DNA of 64,000 bases from Clostridium aceticum (GTDB lineage Bacteria > Bacillota > Clostridia > Peptostreptococcales > Natronincolaceae), in the NCBI RefSeq assembly GCF_001042715.1, contig NZ_CP009687.1, positions 2,409,418 to 2,473,417 of the forward strand, in the 5' to 3' direction. Position 1 is the first letter of the stretch; every line of letters starts with the position of its first letter. The notes under the pieces are model-generated. The model worked only from the letters and a program-made list of their open reading frames with translations, ran no database searches and was not told the origin of the DNA. Position numbers and translations under genes: made by a program. Below, in pieces: positions 8,086 through 16,593 of this stretch.

Positions 8086-8831
8086 AGTATCTTAACAATA
8101 TTATAATCTTAATGCATCAGAAATTAAATCAAACTTGATTGAAGGAGAACTTTTTCTCTTAAAGTCATAGTCCAATCTAATTTATTTTTATAAGGATAAA
8201 ATTAAAAGCAATGTGTAAAAAAACTTATATACACATGTGAAAATTCAAGTCCTTAATTAAGATTAAAATATATTTTGAAACAAGCTATCTACAGCTAGAA
8301 AACACTATCCACTCACAAATTTTCATAAAATGCATAACAATAAAACCTTTACTTAAGGCTTTATTACGATCATCATTTTACATAAATAGTTAAAGTGAAT
8401 TATATTTTCATCTCTATAAATACCTTGCCCTTTCTTAATAGTAGAACTTAAAATATTCAATTTTATTATATAGATTATTTGCTTTACTGTCAACATAGGT
8501 TAAATCCTTGTGATTTTTCAATAACCCAACATTTATATAGTAAATTTTCCCTTTTCCGGGGAGTAACTCTCAACTGAATGCCATACTTTTATACAGATAT
8601 CGCTGATACATTCTTTTATATCCTTCCCATCTTGCAAAATACTTCCGACAATGTAAGACTAAATGAAAAAATAAATTCCAATAAAAAACTTGCCTTTATA
8701 TTTTATCAACCTAATACAAAATAGATTGTTAGATAAAACCTTTAATTAATTCAAAAAAACCATTATACTTAATAGTGTCAATATGTTCGTTGATACCTAA
8801 AAACAAAAAGACTAGAATGAGGGGTTTACGT
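8086..8831. other. long leader/intergenic region between divergent ABC-F and DUF4317 genes
   Basis: On the minus strand the ABC-F leader includes a possible 14-codon upstream frame (ATG at 8168, stop at 8124, MTLREKVLLQSSLI) without a good ribosome site, and a small hairpin AATCAA/TTGATT. On the plus strand TATACT (about 8764-8769) could be the -10 box for the DUF4317 gene. The middle (8380-8700) is AT-rich and nothing coding was recognised in it. Confidence 0.4.
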
Positions 8832-10133
8832 ATGAGGAAAAAAGATATACTTGAATTGAAGAGACGTTTTAAAAAAGATCATTGTACTTTTACAAAAATG
8901 TGTGGTTGCTATGTTAATAGCGAAAAACATATTATTTTAAAATTTAGAGAAAGCTTTCTAAATTTAGATGAGGAGGAATACTTTAAGTACTTAGAAATTG
9001 CTAAAAAAGTCCTGTCAGGAACTATGGGAAATAATATTTTAGAGCTAAACTTTCCGCTGAAGGAAGATCTTACAAATGAAATGCAAACTTCTCTTATACA
9101 GCTTAAAAACAGCCGTTTAAAGGATGATTCTCTCCTTGATGGTTTTTACCAATCGATTATAGATAATTATAATTATACTGGTAATTTTATAATACTTATT
9201 TTTCATGACGTTTATGATGTTATTACTAAAACCACTGATAATGCAAAATTAGATGAATCGGAAGAAGTATATGAATACCTGTTATGTGCACTATGTCCTG
9301 TTTCACTTTCAGATCCTGGTCTTAGATACTTCGAAGAAGAAAATAAAATAAAAGCACGTATTAGAGATTGGGTGCTTGATGCCCCAAGCAATGGATTTGT
9401 GTTTCCTGCTTTTATTGATCGTAGTTCAGATGTTAACGCTATTATGTATTACACAAAAAATCCAAAGGATACCCATCCTGAATTAATGGAAAATGCTTTA
9501 GGTTGTTCTTCAAAACAAACTGCCGCCATACAAAAAGAAACATTCCAGTTAATTATCAAAGATTCCTATAGTATTGATGAAGAAAAAGCTGATAGAATTT
9601 TTATGGAAGTACAAGAAAACCTAAATGTTATGGTAGAAGAATACAATGCCACATACCAAGATACAGATTATGAACCCATAACCCTCACAGAAAAGGATAT
9701 ACAAAACCTTCTAATAGAAAGTGGAATTCCTGAAGAAATTACTGCTAAGATTGAAAAGACCTATGTGGAAAACTTTGGAGATGATCTCCCTTTAGCAGAA
9801 TATTTAATTGACCCAAAGGTACTTAAGGCACATGCCCAACAAAAAAAGGAAGAAACCCTTAAGAAACAAGTAGAAATACTTCAAACTAAACTTGAAGAAG
9901 TGAAGCAAGAAACTGCTGTAGCCAATGAAACTTCCATGTCTACAGTAGCTAATGATGCTGATGAGGTTTTGGAAGCTAATGAAGTGGCTCGTCACTATGA
10001 TATTATGCTTCAAGTAAAACCTGAAAAGATGCCTCAAATAAAATCTCAAATAATTGATGGTCAAAAATGCATAGTTATTCCTATTAATGAGGATGAACAA
10101 ACTACAGTTAATGGCTTAGATGATTTCATTTAA
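8832..10133 (+). CDS. DUF4317 family protein
   Basis: 433 residues from the ATG at 8832, chosen because GAGGGG lies seven bases upstream and because family members begin MRKKDILELKRRFKKD. The N-terminal half has the conserved MCGCYVN segment and a strongly patterned helix/strand core (KFRESFLNLDEEEYFKYLEIAKK). The C-terminal 110 residues are acidic and coiled-coil-like (KKEETLKKQVEILQTKLEE). No signal peptide or membrane segment is seen. DUF4317 proteins are widespread in Clostridia and their function is unknown to me. The gene stands alone between an ABC-F gene and a convergent enoate reductase and ends in a strong terminator. Confidence 0.8.
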   Translation: MRKKDILELKRRFKKDHCTFTKMCGCYVNSEKHIILKFRESFLNLDEEEYFKYLEIAKKVLSGTMGNNILELNFPLKEDLTNEMQTSLIQLKNSRLKDDSLLDGFYQSIIDNYNYTGNFIILIFHDVYDVITKTTDNAKLDESEEVYEYLLCALCPVSLSDPGLRYFEEENKIKARIRDWVLDAPSNGFVFPAFIDRSSDVNAIMYYTKNPKDTHPELMENALGCSSKQTAAIQKETFQLIIKDSYSIDEEKADRIFMEVQENLNVMVEEYNATYQDTDYEPITLTEKDIQNLLIESGIPEEITAKIEKTYVENFGDDLPLAEYLIDPKVLKAHAQQKKEETLKKQVEILQTKLEEVKQETAVANETSMSTVANDADEVLEANEVARHYDIMLQVKPEKMPQIKSQIIDGQKCIVIPINEDEQTTVNGLDDFI

Positions 10134-10147
10134 GTTGTATAGAAACA

Positions 10148-10196
10148 GCTCCTGTTTAACCAAGAATCATTTACTAATTCTTGGTTAGACAGGAGC
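10148..10196. terminator. 20-bp hairpin terminator between convergent genes
   Basis: GCTCCTGTTTAACCAAGAAT (10148-10167) pairs with its near-perfect complement at 10177-10196 (one mismatch, 9-base loop), followed by ATTTATTTTAG. It serves the DUF4317 gene and probably also the enoate reductase that converges on it. Confidence 0.85.
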
Positions 10197-10227
10197 ATTT
10201 ATTTTAGACAACTTTTTAAATTTATTA

Positions 10228-12141
10228 TTATATATCTAATGCTGCATAATATCCACTGAAAACTGCTTGCGTAACCTGTGCAGGCTTCACACAATCACCT
10301 ACTTGAAAGACTTCGGGTGCTGAATCTAATAATTCTTCTACGACATTACGAAGTGGAAGCTGACCTACTGAACATATGATTGTGTCTGCAGGGAACAAGG
10401 TTTCTTTTCCATTTTCATCTGCACAGATCAAACCTTCATTGGTTACTTTTATCCCCTTTTGACCTGTTTCAATCTTCACAAGATCTTTTAAACGAGCCAA
10501 AAGAAGTGGTCTATGACGACCATTAGCGTCAACAGCTACATCTTTCTGCATTTCTACTATAGTAACATCTTTACCCTCCTGGGTCAAATGCAGCCCTGCT
10601 TCACAACCAACTAATCCTCCCCCAAGAATTAAAACCTTTTGACCAATCTCTATGCTTTCATCGGATAAATTACTTGCAATAACAACCTTGGGATGATCTA
10701 TTCCTGGTATTGCTGGTACAATCGACTCAGCTCCAACAGCTACAACTAAAACATCGGGAGTTTCTTTTTCAACTAGCTCTTTAGTAACCTCAGTATTCAA
10801 ACGCACCTCAACGCCGTTCCGTTCCATATGTAGAGCCTTAGTGCTTATTAAACGATATAAGTCCTTTTTGAAGGAAACACCTCTTTCAGCCTTTAAAGCG
10901 CCACCCAAAGAATCCGTCTTTTCACAAAGAATAACCTCATGACCACGTTTGGCTGCTGTAATAGCAGCCTCCATTCCTCCTGGCCCACCACCAGCTACAA
11001 GTACCTTCTTGGGTGCACTTGCTGGAAGTGCAAACTTATTTTCATACTCCCTACCGATGATTGGATTAAGAGCACAAATTCTTAAACCAGAAACCAGACG
11101 CTCTGACATACAGACAAAGCAGCGTGCACAATGGAGAATTTCTTCATCTTTTCCTAAATATACCTTCTTAGGAAGGTAGGGATCCGCCAATAAAGCACGG
11201 CCCATCTCTACCACATCTGCTTGACCAGTAGCAATAATTTCTTCCATCATAGCAGGATCATTTAATGCTCCTATGGTTGCTACCGGCACCTTAACATGCT
11301 TTTTAATCTCAGCTGCATACTTTACATTACATCCACGATCCATAAACATAGAAGGATGGGTTTTATCAAAGGAGCCCCCGGAATGACTTCCTGTAGAAAC
11401 TTGAAGTAAGTCAACCTTATCTTCAACTAACTTAGCGAACTCTATGGCTTCCTCTATACCATAACCCGTCTCAGAATATTCATCCGCACTGATGCGAAGC
11501 TCAATGGGGAAATTATATCCAACAGCTTCTCTTACACTATCCAGTACCTCTATTGTAAATCGTGCACGGTTCTCCAGACTTCCACCATATTCATCTGTTC
11601 TTGTATTAGATGGAGATAGGAACTGCTGCAACAGCCATCCATGACCTGCATGAACCAATACCATATCGTAATCTGCTTGTTTAGCCAAAGCTGCTCCCTT
11701 GCCAAAAGCCGTAACAACCTCTTTGATGATCTCCTTTGGCATTTCCTTTACCTCTGTTCCATTGGAAAGCACTTCATTACAAGGACCATATTCGCCAGCA
11801 AATTTTCCACCATGGGATAATTCCAACGTAGCTATTGCACCATGACGTTTAATAGCTCTGGCAGTGGTTGTTAAACCAGGTAATACCCCCGGAGAATCCA
11901 GAAGAATATGTTCGGCATAAGACTTACTCTTACCGGTACTACTATGTACAATCGCCTCACTTACAGTAACAGCTCCAGCTCCACCTTGAGCTCGTAGTTC
12001 AAAAAAGGCTGCTGTTTCCTGAGACGCATGCCCCGGTATAGGCATCCAAGGAAAAGCCATTGGTGCCGCAATCATCCTGTTTTTCAATGTTATTCCTCTA
12101 AGTTTTAAGGGACTGGAAAGATGGGGAAATTTTCTTTTCAT
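10228..12141 (-). CDS. 2-enoate / 2,4-dienoyl-CoA reductase-type NADH:flavin oxidoreductase
   Basis: 637 residues from the ATG at 12141; AGGAGG lies nine bases upstream, and the frame's first ATG at 12159 overlaps that site. Residues 1-330 are an old-yellow-enzyme FMN barrel (AAPMAFPWMP, then SHGGKFAG and VHAGHGWLLQQFLSP). A cysteine cluster CX2CX2CX11C (CARCFVC ... C, about 345-365) should hold a 4Fe-4S centre; the middle spacing is one residue shorter than the common CX2CX3C. Then come FAD (VAGGGPGGMEAA) and NAD(P) (ILGGGLVGCEAG) Rossmann folds. Such enzymes reduce activated double bonds of enoates or enoyl-CoA in the cytosol, in amino-acid or bile-acid type fermentations. The substrate is unknown. 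It is divergent from a PadR repressor with an operator over its promoter. Confidence 0.85.
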   Translation of the reverse strand: MKRKFPHLSSPLKLRGITLKNRMIAAPMAFPWMPIPGHASQETAAFFELRAQGGAGAVTVSEAIVHSSTGKSKSYAEHILLDSPGVLPGLTTTARAIKRHGAIATLELSHGGKFAGEYGPCNEVLSNGTEVKEMPKEIIKEVVTAFGKGAALAKQADYDMVLVHAGHGWLLQQFLSPSNTRTDEYGGSLENRARFTIEVLDSVREAVGYNFPIELRISADEYSETGYGIEEAIEFAKLVEDKVDLLQVSTGSHSGGSFDKTHPSMFMDRGCNVKYAAEIKKHVKVPVATIGALNDPAMMEEIIATGQADVVEMGRALLADPYLPKKVYLGKDEEILHCARCFVCMSERLVSGLRICALNPIIGREYENKFALPASAPKKVLVAGGGPGGMEAAITAAKRGHEVILCEKTDSLGGALKAERGVSFKKDLYRLISTKALHMERNGVEVRLNTEVTKELVEKETPDVLVVAVGAESIVPAIPGIDHPKVVIASNLSDESIEIGQKVLILGGGLVGCEAGLHLTQEGKDVTIVEMQKDVAVDANGRHRPLLLARLKDLVKIETGQKGIKVTNEGLICADENGKETLFPADTIICSVGQLPLRNVVEELLDSAPEVFQVGDCVKPAQVTQAVFSGYYAALDI

Positions 12142-12182
12142 GTTTTTAAACCTCCTCATATATTTTTTTGCTTTATATTGTT

Positions 12183-12211
12183 ATTATAATAACTAACTAT
12201 AAACATGTCAA
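12183..12211 (-). promoter_or_regulatory. sigma-A promoter of the enoate reductase gene
   Basis: Read on the minus strand, TTGACA (12211-12206) and TATAAT (12188-12183) are separated by exactly 17 bases, a perfect consensus. The -35 box lies inside the PadR-type palindrome at 12201-12224. Confidence 0.85.
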
Positions 12212-12224
12212 TATTTACATGTTT
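12201..12224. promoter_or_regulatory. PadR-type operator palindrome
   Basis: AAACATGT, eight spacer bases, then ACATGTTT: perfect 8-bp arms of the ATGT-N8-ACAT form bound by PadR repressors. It covers the -35 box of the enoate reductase promoter and lies about 120 bp upstream of the padR start, so it can serve repression and autoregulation. A plus-strand TATAAT for padR lies at 12243-12248. Confidence 0.75.
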
Positions 12225-12344
12225 GTTTTTTCATAAATATAGTATAATATTAAGAGTTTGCAAACTAGTGTAAAATGCCATAAAATAATATACAATAGAA
12301 GAACATATCGAAGTATTGAACACAGAAAGGTAGTGACCGAGAAA

Positions 12345-12893
12345 ATGCGTACATTAAAATATGCAATTTTAGGCTTAATCAATAGGAGAGCCATGACCGG
12401 CTATGACTTGATGAAGGAGTTTAACTTGGATCTGGTAAATTTTTGGTATGCAAAACACAGCCAAATTTATCCTGAGCTAAAAAATTTAACCGCTGAAGGT
12501 CTAATCACTTGTGAAACAGTATTACAAGGTAAAAAACTAGAAAAAAAATTCTATTCTATTACTGAAGTTGGAAAGAATGATTTTCTAAACTGGCTAAGGA
12601 CACAGGATTTACTGGAACCGACACCAAAGGATATTTTTAGATTGAAATCTTACTTCATTGAGTCCATGACTAAGGAAGAGATGCTGAAGCAGTTTTATTA
12701 TCAGCTTGATCAACGAAAAGAAAAATTAGAGAAGCTAGAAACCACAATGGCTCAGCATCCCTATGTCAAAGTAATTTCTGATATTTTTTCTTCAGAGTAT
12801 GGAGACTACATTGTATTAAAAGGTGCTATCATGAGGGAACGCACCTATGTAGATTGGCTAAAACAATGTATTGAAGAAGTCAAAAATTTTTAA
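12345..12893 (+). CDS. PadR family transcriptional regulator
   Basis: 182 residues from the ATG at 12345 (MRTLKYAILGLINRRAMTGYDL), the usual PadR beginning. A longer frame starting at 12258 would lie almost on the transcription start and adds a non-conserved tail; a GTG at 12333 is also possible. Residues 1-85 form the winged helix, including a tyrosine-rich HSQIYPELKNLTAEGLI helix and a wing with KKFYSITEVGK. The C-terminal half is a Vir-type helical dimerisation domain. PadR proteins repress detoxification or catabolic genes and release DNA when they bind a small ligand. The perfect palindrome in the shared promoter and the divergent layout make the enoate reductase its likely target. The ligand is unknown. 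Confidence 0.85.
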   Translation: MRTLKYAILGLINRRAMTGYDLMKEFNLDLVNFWYAKHSQIYPELKNLTAEGLITCETVLQGKKLEKKFYSITEVGKNDFLNWLRTQDLLEPTPKDIFRLKSYFIESMTKEEMLKQFYYQLDQRKEKLEKLETTMAQHPYVKVISDIFSSEYGDYIVLKGAIMRERTYVDWLKQCIEEVKNF

Positions 12894-13018
12894 CTAGGAT
12901 GTCAATGAGTCTCTAAATTCCTTGATACATAAGATTTTCACAGCCTTAAGGAACCTATTTAAATCACTATTATCATAATAGACTCATCTAGAACCGAGGG
13001 TTTTCGTTGCACAATATA

Positions 13019-13043
13019 GCCGTCCCTTAAACTAAGGGACGGC
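13019..13043. terminator. hairpin between convergent genes
   Basis: GCCGTCCCTTA and TAAGGGACGGC form a perfect 11-bp stem with a 3-base loop. It lies 125 bp past padR and 55 bp past the flavoprotein gene that converges on it. The T tract is weak on both sides. Confidence 0.65.
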
Positions 13044-13097
13044 TTGATACAACATGCTCCTTTGGCTAATCTGCCATGAGAAGAATTAAATTTTTAT

Positions 13098-15158
13098 TTA
13101 TTTTCCAGTTGCTGCATTTATTCCTGCGATACGTCCGAAAACAAATATGTCAGTAATAGCATTCCCACCTAGTCTGTTACCGGCATGAATTCCACCTGTA
13201 ACTTCCCCAGCTGCCCATAGACCAGGAATAACATTGCCATCTTTATTTATAACACGAGCTTCAGTATCAATAGCTACACCACCCATTGTATGATGTAGTG
13301 AAGCTTTTCTTGGACTTATAACAATTCCAACATCATCATTTGCGTCTATATAATCAAGATCAATAGCTCCGGCTATAACATCCTTGCCAAAGTCATCATC
13401 TCTTTGAGCTGCTACATAGCTGTTATATTTCTCAATAGTAGCACGTAACTGTTCTTCACTAAATCCAGGAGCAACACCTGCAGCAGGAGTCTTTGTAGCC
13501 TCTGCTAGTTCAGCAAGAGTTTTACCATACCATACATGACCACCTTCAACCATACCTGCAACACGTGGATTATAGTCGGTTCCTTTTAACAGTTCTTCAG
13601 GCTTTCCAACATCTCCTCTGCCTGCATAGATGATATAGAAAATACCATTTTCAAGAGCCAATGAAGCTTTAGCAAGAACATCACGTTCTGCATATTCATT
13701 TACGAAACGCTTGCCGTTACCATCGATCCAAAGCTGCTCTCCTGCATCAGCCCAGATACCATCCGTCATGGTTCCCTTAACTGGAGATGAAGAAGGCATC
13801 ATCTGAGCAACTTCCATACCAGTTATATCAGCACCGATTTCCTGTGCCATTATAATTCCATCACCCTTATTTGTACCCATATTGGTTGATAGTGTTCTAT
13901 CTGAAAGATCATCACCCCAATATTTGTCATAGCTCTTAACCATAGCCGCGTTTGCACTATAACCACCTGTAGCAAGAACAACACCCTTGGTTGTGTTCAC
14001 GGTAATTTGTGTCCCATCTACCTGTTCAGCTTTTGCACCTACTACCCTGCCCGAAGCATCTACCAATAGCTCTGTACCTCTGGTTTCTGTGTATATCTCA
14101 ACACCATTTTCTCTTGCAACTTTTTCAAGTTGAGGGATACGTTCAGCACCTGACATGAAGCCGTGGGTTCTTGGCCACATCGCCCCAAGAACTGTACCTG
14201 TTCCAGGATGTCCACCGTATTGAGCATCCGCACCATAAGATGCCTCAAGTCCAACTTCACCCATCCACACAAAGGCATCAAGCGCATCAGCAGCAAACTT
14301 TCTTGCCAGTTCAATTCTTGGAGCAATCCAATCTCCATCTGCTAATTCACGAAGTCCTCCTGTGTAGACATGCCACATATGTAATGCTACAGAGTCAAAA
14401 CCAGGCATATCAACTCCTGCCGTTTTTCCACGGTTTTCTGCATAAAACTCATTGATATCCTCTTTAAGCTCTGCCAACACTTCTTCCCACTCAGGATGGA
14501 TATCAAATCTCAACTTTGGATCAGCAGGGTCAAGGGCAAGGTATCCATCCAATGCATCCTTTTGAGATTTGGACAGTATCATTGCACTCTTCTGTGCCTC
14601 TGGATCCACAGCGTTATATGCTGCACCTGCCATCATTGTATTTCCACCTAATACAGAGCCTTTTTCAATAAGGATAACCTTAGCTCCTTCTTCAGCAGCA
14701 TTAATTGCTGCCGCCAAGCCAGCTCCTCCTCCTCCCATTACAAGAACATCTGTATCCCATGTTTGAGGATCCTTAGGTGTAGCAACTACTTTATTTGCCT
14801 TTAGGGCATCAATATCTAAGCCAGCAGCTTCAGCAGCTTTTGTTATAGCATTGATGATAGCATAGCTTGATATCGTTGCTCCTGTTACAATATCCACTGA
14901 TAGACTTTGATTTTCGATTACCTGCGCTGGTATACGTTCAACCGCTACTGCTACAACCGTTTCAGTCTCAGAATTTTCTACGAACTCAATGTCTGTAATT
15001 TTGCTGTCTTCAACAGTGATACTTACGGTTATGGGTCCTTGCATACCCGCTGCTGTACCTTCAAAAGTACCATTAATAAGTGCAACGGTTTCCTGAGTAC
15101 ATCCAACAAGTGTGACTATCATGCAAATACATAATAGCATAGTTATAATTTTCTTCAT
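13098..15158 (-). CDS. extracytoplasmic flavoprotein reductase (FMN-binding plus fumarate-reductase-type FAD domain), lipoprotein
   Basis: 686 residues. The N-terminus is a lipoprotein signal (hydrophobic stretch ending in the lipobox LVGC at about residue 20), so the protein should be anchored outside the membrane. Residues 28-112 are an FMN-binding domain with VTGATISS, the motif in which ApbE attaches FMN covalently to threonine. From about residue 138 a FAD_binding_2 domain follows (VLVMGGGGAGLAAA ... LIEKGSVLGGN), ending with AAGEVTGGIHAGNRLGGNA, as in flavocytochrome c fumarate and urocanate reductases. No haem motif is present, so electrons probably arrive through the FMN. It reduces an external enoate-type acceptor, identity unknown. 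The nearby two-component pair may control it, since a related repeat lies upstream. Confidence 0.85.
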   Translation of the reverse strand: MKKIITMLLCICMIVTLVGCTQETVALINGTFEGTAAGMQGPITVSITVEDSKITDIEFVENSETETVVAVAVERIPAQVIENQSLSVDIVTGATISSYAIINAITKAAEAAGLDIDALKANKVVATPKDPQTWDTDVLVMGGGGAGLAAAINAAEEGAKVILIEKGSVLGGNTMMAGAAYNAVDPEAQKSAMILSKSQKDALDGYLALDPADPKLRFDIHPEWEEVLAELKEDINEFYAENRGKTAGVDMPGFDSVALHMWHVYTGGLRELADGDWIAPRIELARKFAADALDAFVWMGEVGLEASYGADAQYGGHPGTGTVLGAMWPRTHGFMSGAERIPQLEKVARENGVEIYTETRGTELLVDASGRVVGAKAEQVDGTQITVNTTKGVVLATGGYSANAAMVKSYDKYWGDDLSDRTLSTNMGTNKGDGIIMAQEIGADITGMEVAQMMPSSSPVKGTMTDGIWADAGEQLWIDGNGKRFVNEYAERDVLAKASLALENGIFYIIYAGRGDVGKPEELLKGTDYNPRVAGMVEGGHVWYGKTLAELAEATKTPAAGVAPGFSEEQLRATIEKYNSYVAAQRDDDFGKDVIAGAIDLDYIDANDDVGIVISPRKASLHHTMGGVAIDTEARVINKDGNVIPGLWAAGEVTGGIHAGNRLGGNAITDIFVFGRIAGINAATGK

Positions 15159-15433
15159 TTTTTCTCCCCCGATCTTAAAATTAGTAGTCTCTAGAAAACT
15201 TCGAGGATCTTAATTTATCCTCGTTTAAAGGTTCAGCATTTTTGCTTCACCTAAATTTTTCCGACCTTCCCACCAAAAACACTTCCTTTCTTTTTTCTCG
15301 ACTTCGATTAAATATTAACATACTTGGAGCAATATATTGATTAAACAGTTATTAAGATTTTATAGTGTTTTTTTGATTCTAAAGGGAAAATATCCCCATT
15401 GATAAGCAATTATATCACCTGCTTCATAAGAAA
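15159..15433. other. upstream region of the flavoprotein gene with a TCS-like repeat half
   Basis: TAAATATTAACATACTT at 15309-15325 resembles one unit of the tandem repeat at 16383-16420 between the kinase and regulator genes (TAAATATT, then ATACTT, one base closer together). It may be a shared operator. Otherwise the stretch is AT-rich and no gene was seen. Confidence 0.35.
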
Positions 15434-15470
15434 AATCCCTAAAAATGCCCAATAAACATTTTTAGGGATT
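15434..15470 (-). terminator. terminator of the response regulator gene
   Basis: AATCCCTAAAAATG and CATTTTTAGGGATT form a perfect 14-bp stem with a 9-base loop. Read on the minus strand it is followed by TTTCTTAT and lies 113 bp beyond the regulator's stop. Confidence 0.8.
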
Positions 15471-15582
15471 AAGAAATCTTAACATTTATTCTATTTAAAT
15501 TAACATATTTTTAATTGGTAGTTTCCTCTAGAATTATCTCTTCTAACCCTCTAAAGAGAAGTATGCTATTTCGTCTTTAAAC

Positions 15583-16278
15583 CTAATTAACTTTTCCTTT
15601 GGGGTCAAAATAGTATCCCTGTCCCCATTCCATTTTTAAAAATCTAGGACTGTTCACATCTTCTTCAATTTTATTTCTAATATTGTGTATATGAACGATT
15701 ACAGTTCGTGCATCCCCGTAGCTTTTTGCTCCCCAGATTTTATAATATAATTCTTTAGGGGTATAATATTTTCCTGGATTTATCATTAAGAATGACAATA
15801 TCTTAAATTCAGTGGAAGATAATTTTAATTCACCTTCTTCCTTAACGACAATATGACGGTTTGCATCTAATTTAAAACCTGCACATTCTAAAATATTCTT
15901 AGTTTTATTGGGTAATTTATTGGCCCTTCGCAGATTTGCTTTTATTCTTGCCTCTAGAATTTTGTTATCAAAAGGTTTTACTATAAAATCGTCTCCTCCC
16001 CGTTCTAAAGCTTGAACAATTGTATCACTGCAGTCAAGGCAGGAAATGAAAATAATAGGACAATCATGCCACTCTGTCAATCTAGAACAAAGGTCAACAC
16101 CATTAACATCTGGCAACAAGATATCAAGGAGTATAACATCAAATTTATCCCTTGCATTTGCATAGGCTTCGCTACCGGTTTTGGCCCAAATCACTTCATA
16201 TGTCTCAGCCTGTTCAAGGTAGTAGAGGATTATCTTTGCTACTAATTCATCATCTTCAACTAAAAGAACCTTTATCAT
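15583..16278 (-). CDS. OmpR/PhoB-family response regulator
   Basis: 231 residues. The receiver domain (1-118) has acidic residues E8, D9 and D10, the phosphoacceptor D52 in ILLDILLPDVNG, S79 and K101 in VKPFD. The C-terminal winged helix (about 130-228) has the expected KLSSTEFKILSFL, RTVIVHIHNIRNKIEED and GQGYYF segments. AGGAGGTG lies seven bases before the ATG. It is divergent from the kinase gene at 16594 with a 315-bp gap that contains a tandem 19-bp repeat, a layout typical of autoregulation by a direct-repeat-binding OmpR-type regulator. The signal is unknown. The neighbouring flavoprotein gene, transcribed in the same direction downstream, is the most likely local target. Confidence 0.92.
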   Translation of the reverse strand: MIKVLLVEDDELVAKIILYYLEQAETYEVIWAKTGSEAYANARDKFDVILLDILLPDVNGVDLCSRLTEWHDCPIIFISCLDCSDTIVQALERGGDDFIVKPFDNKILEARIKANLRRANKLPNKTKNILECAGFKLDANRHIVVKEEGELKLSSTEFKILSFLMINPGKYYTPKELYYKIWGAKSYGDARTVIVHIHNIRNKIEEDVNSPRFLKMEWGQGYYFDPKGKVN

Positions 16279-16593
16279 ATAATTTCACCTCCTAAATCAA
16301 TATTACCTTAATTGTTACTATTTAGACAAGGATATTCATATGTTTTGTAAGTGAAAAATACATAGTATAGCTTCTTACTCTGTAAATATTTGATATGCTT
16401 TTAAATATTTGATATACTTTTGTCGAGGTGTTTTCAACATTCCTTTCATACCCTCGTTGGTTCTTGGCAATTCCAACAATTAAGGCAGCAACTCTCCACA
16501 TTTTAAATTGTACCGTAAACAGATGTTCAGAATATCTCGACTAACGTAATGGAAATATAATTTTGATTAAGTAAATTAAAGAGAGGAATACGT
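16279..16593. promoter_or_regulatory. divergent promoter region of the two-component pair
   Basis: The stretch 16383-16420 consists of two directly adjacent copies of a 19-bp sequence, TAAATATTTGATATGCTTT and TAAATATTTGATATACTTT, differing at one base. OmpR-family regulators bind tandem direct repeats, so this is a candidate operator for the regulator at 15583. AT-rich sequence on both sides could supply promoters, but no clear consensus boxes were chosen. No gene was seen here. Confidence 0.55.

Noticed and set aside
14060-14455. Overlapping frames inside the fumarate-reductase-like gene on both strands
   Set aside because: They lie wholly within a conserved FAD-domain gene and have no ribosome sites or recognisable products.
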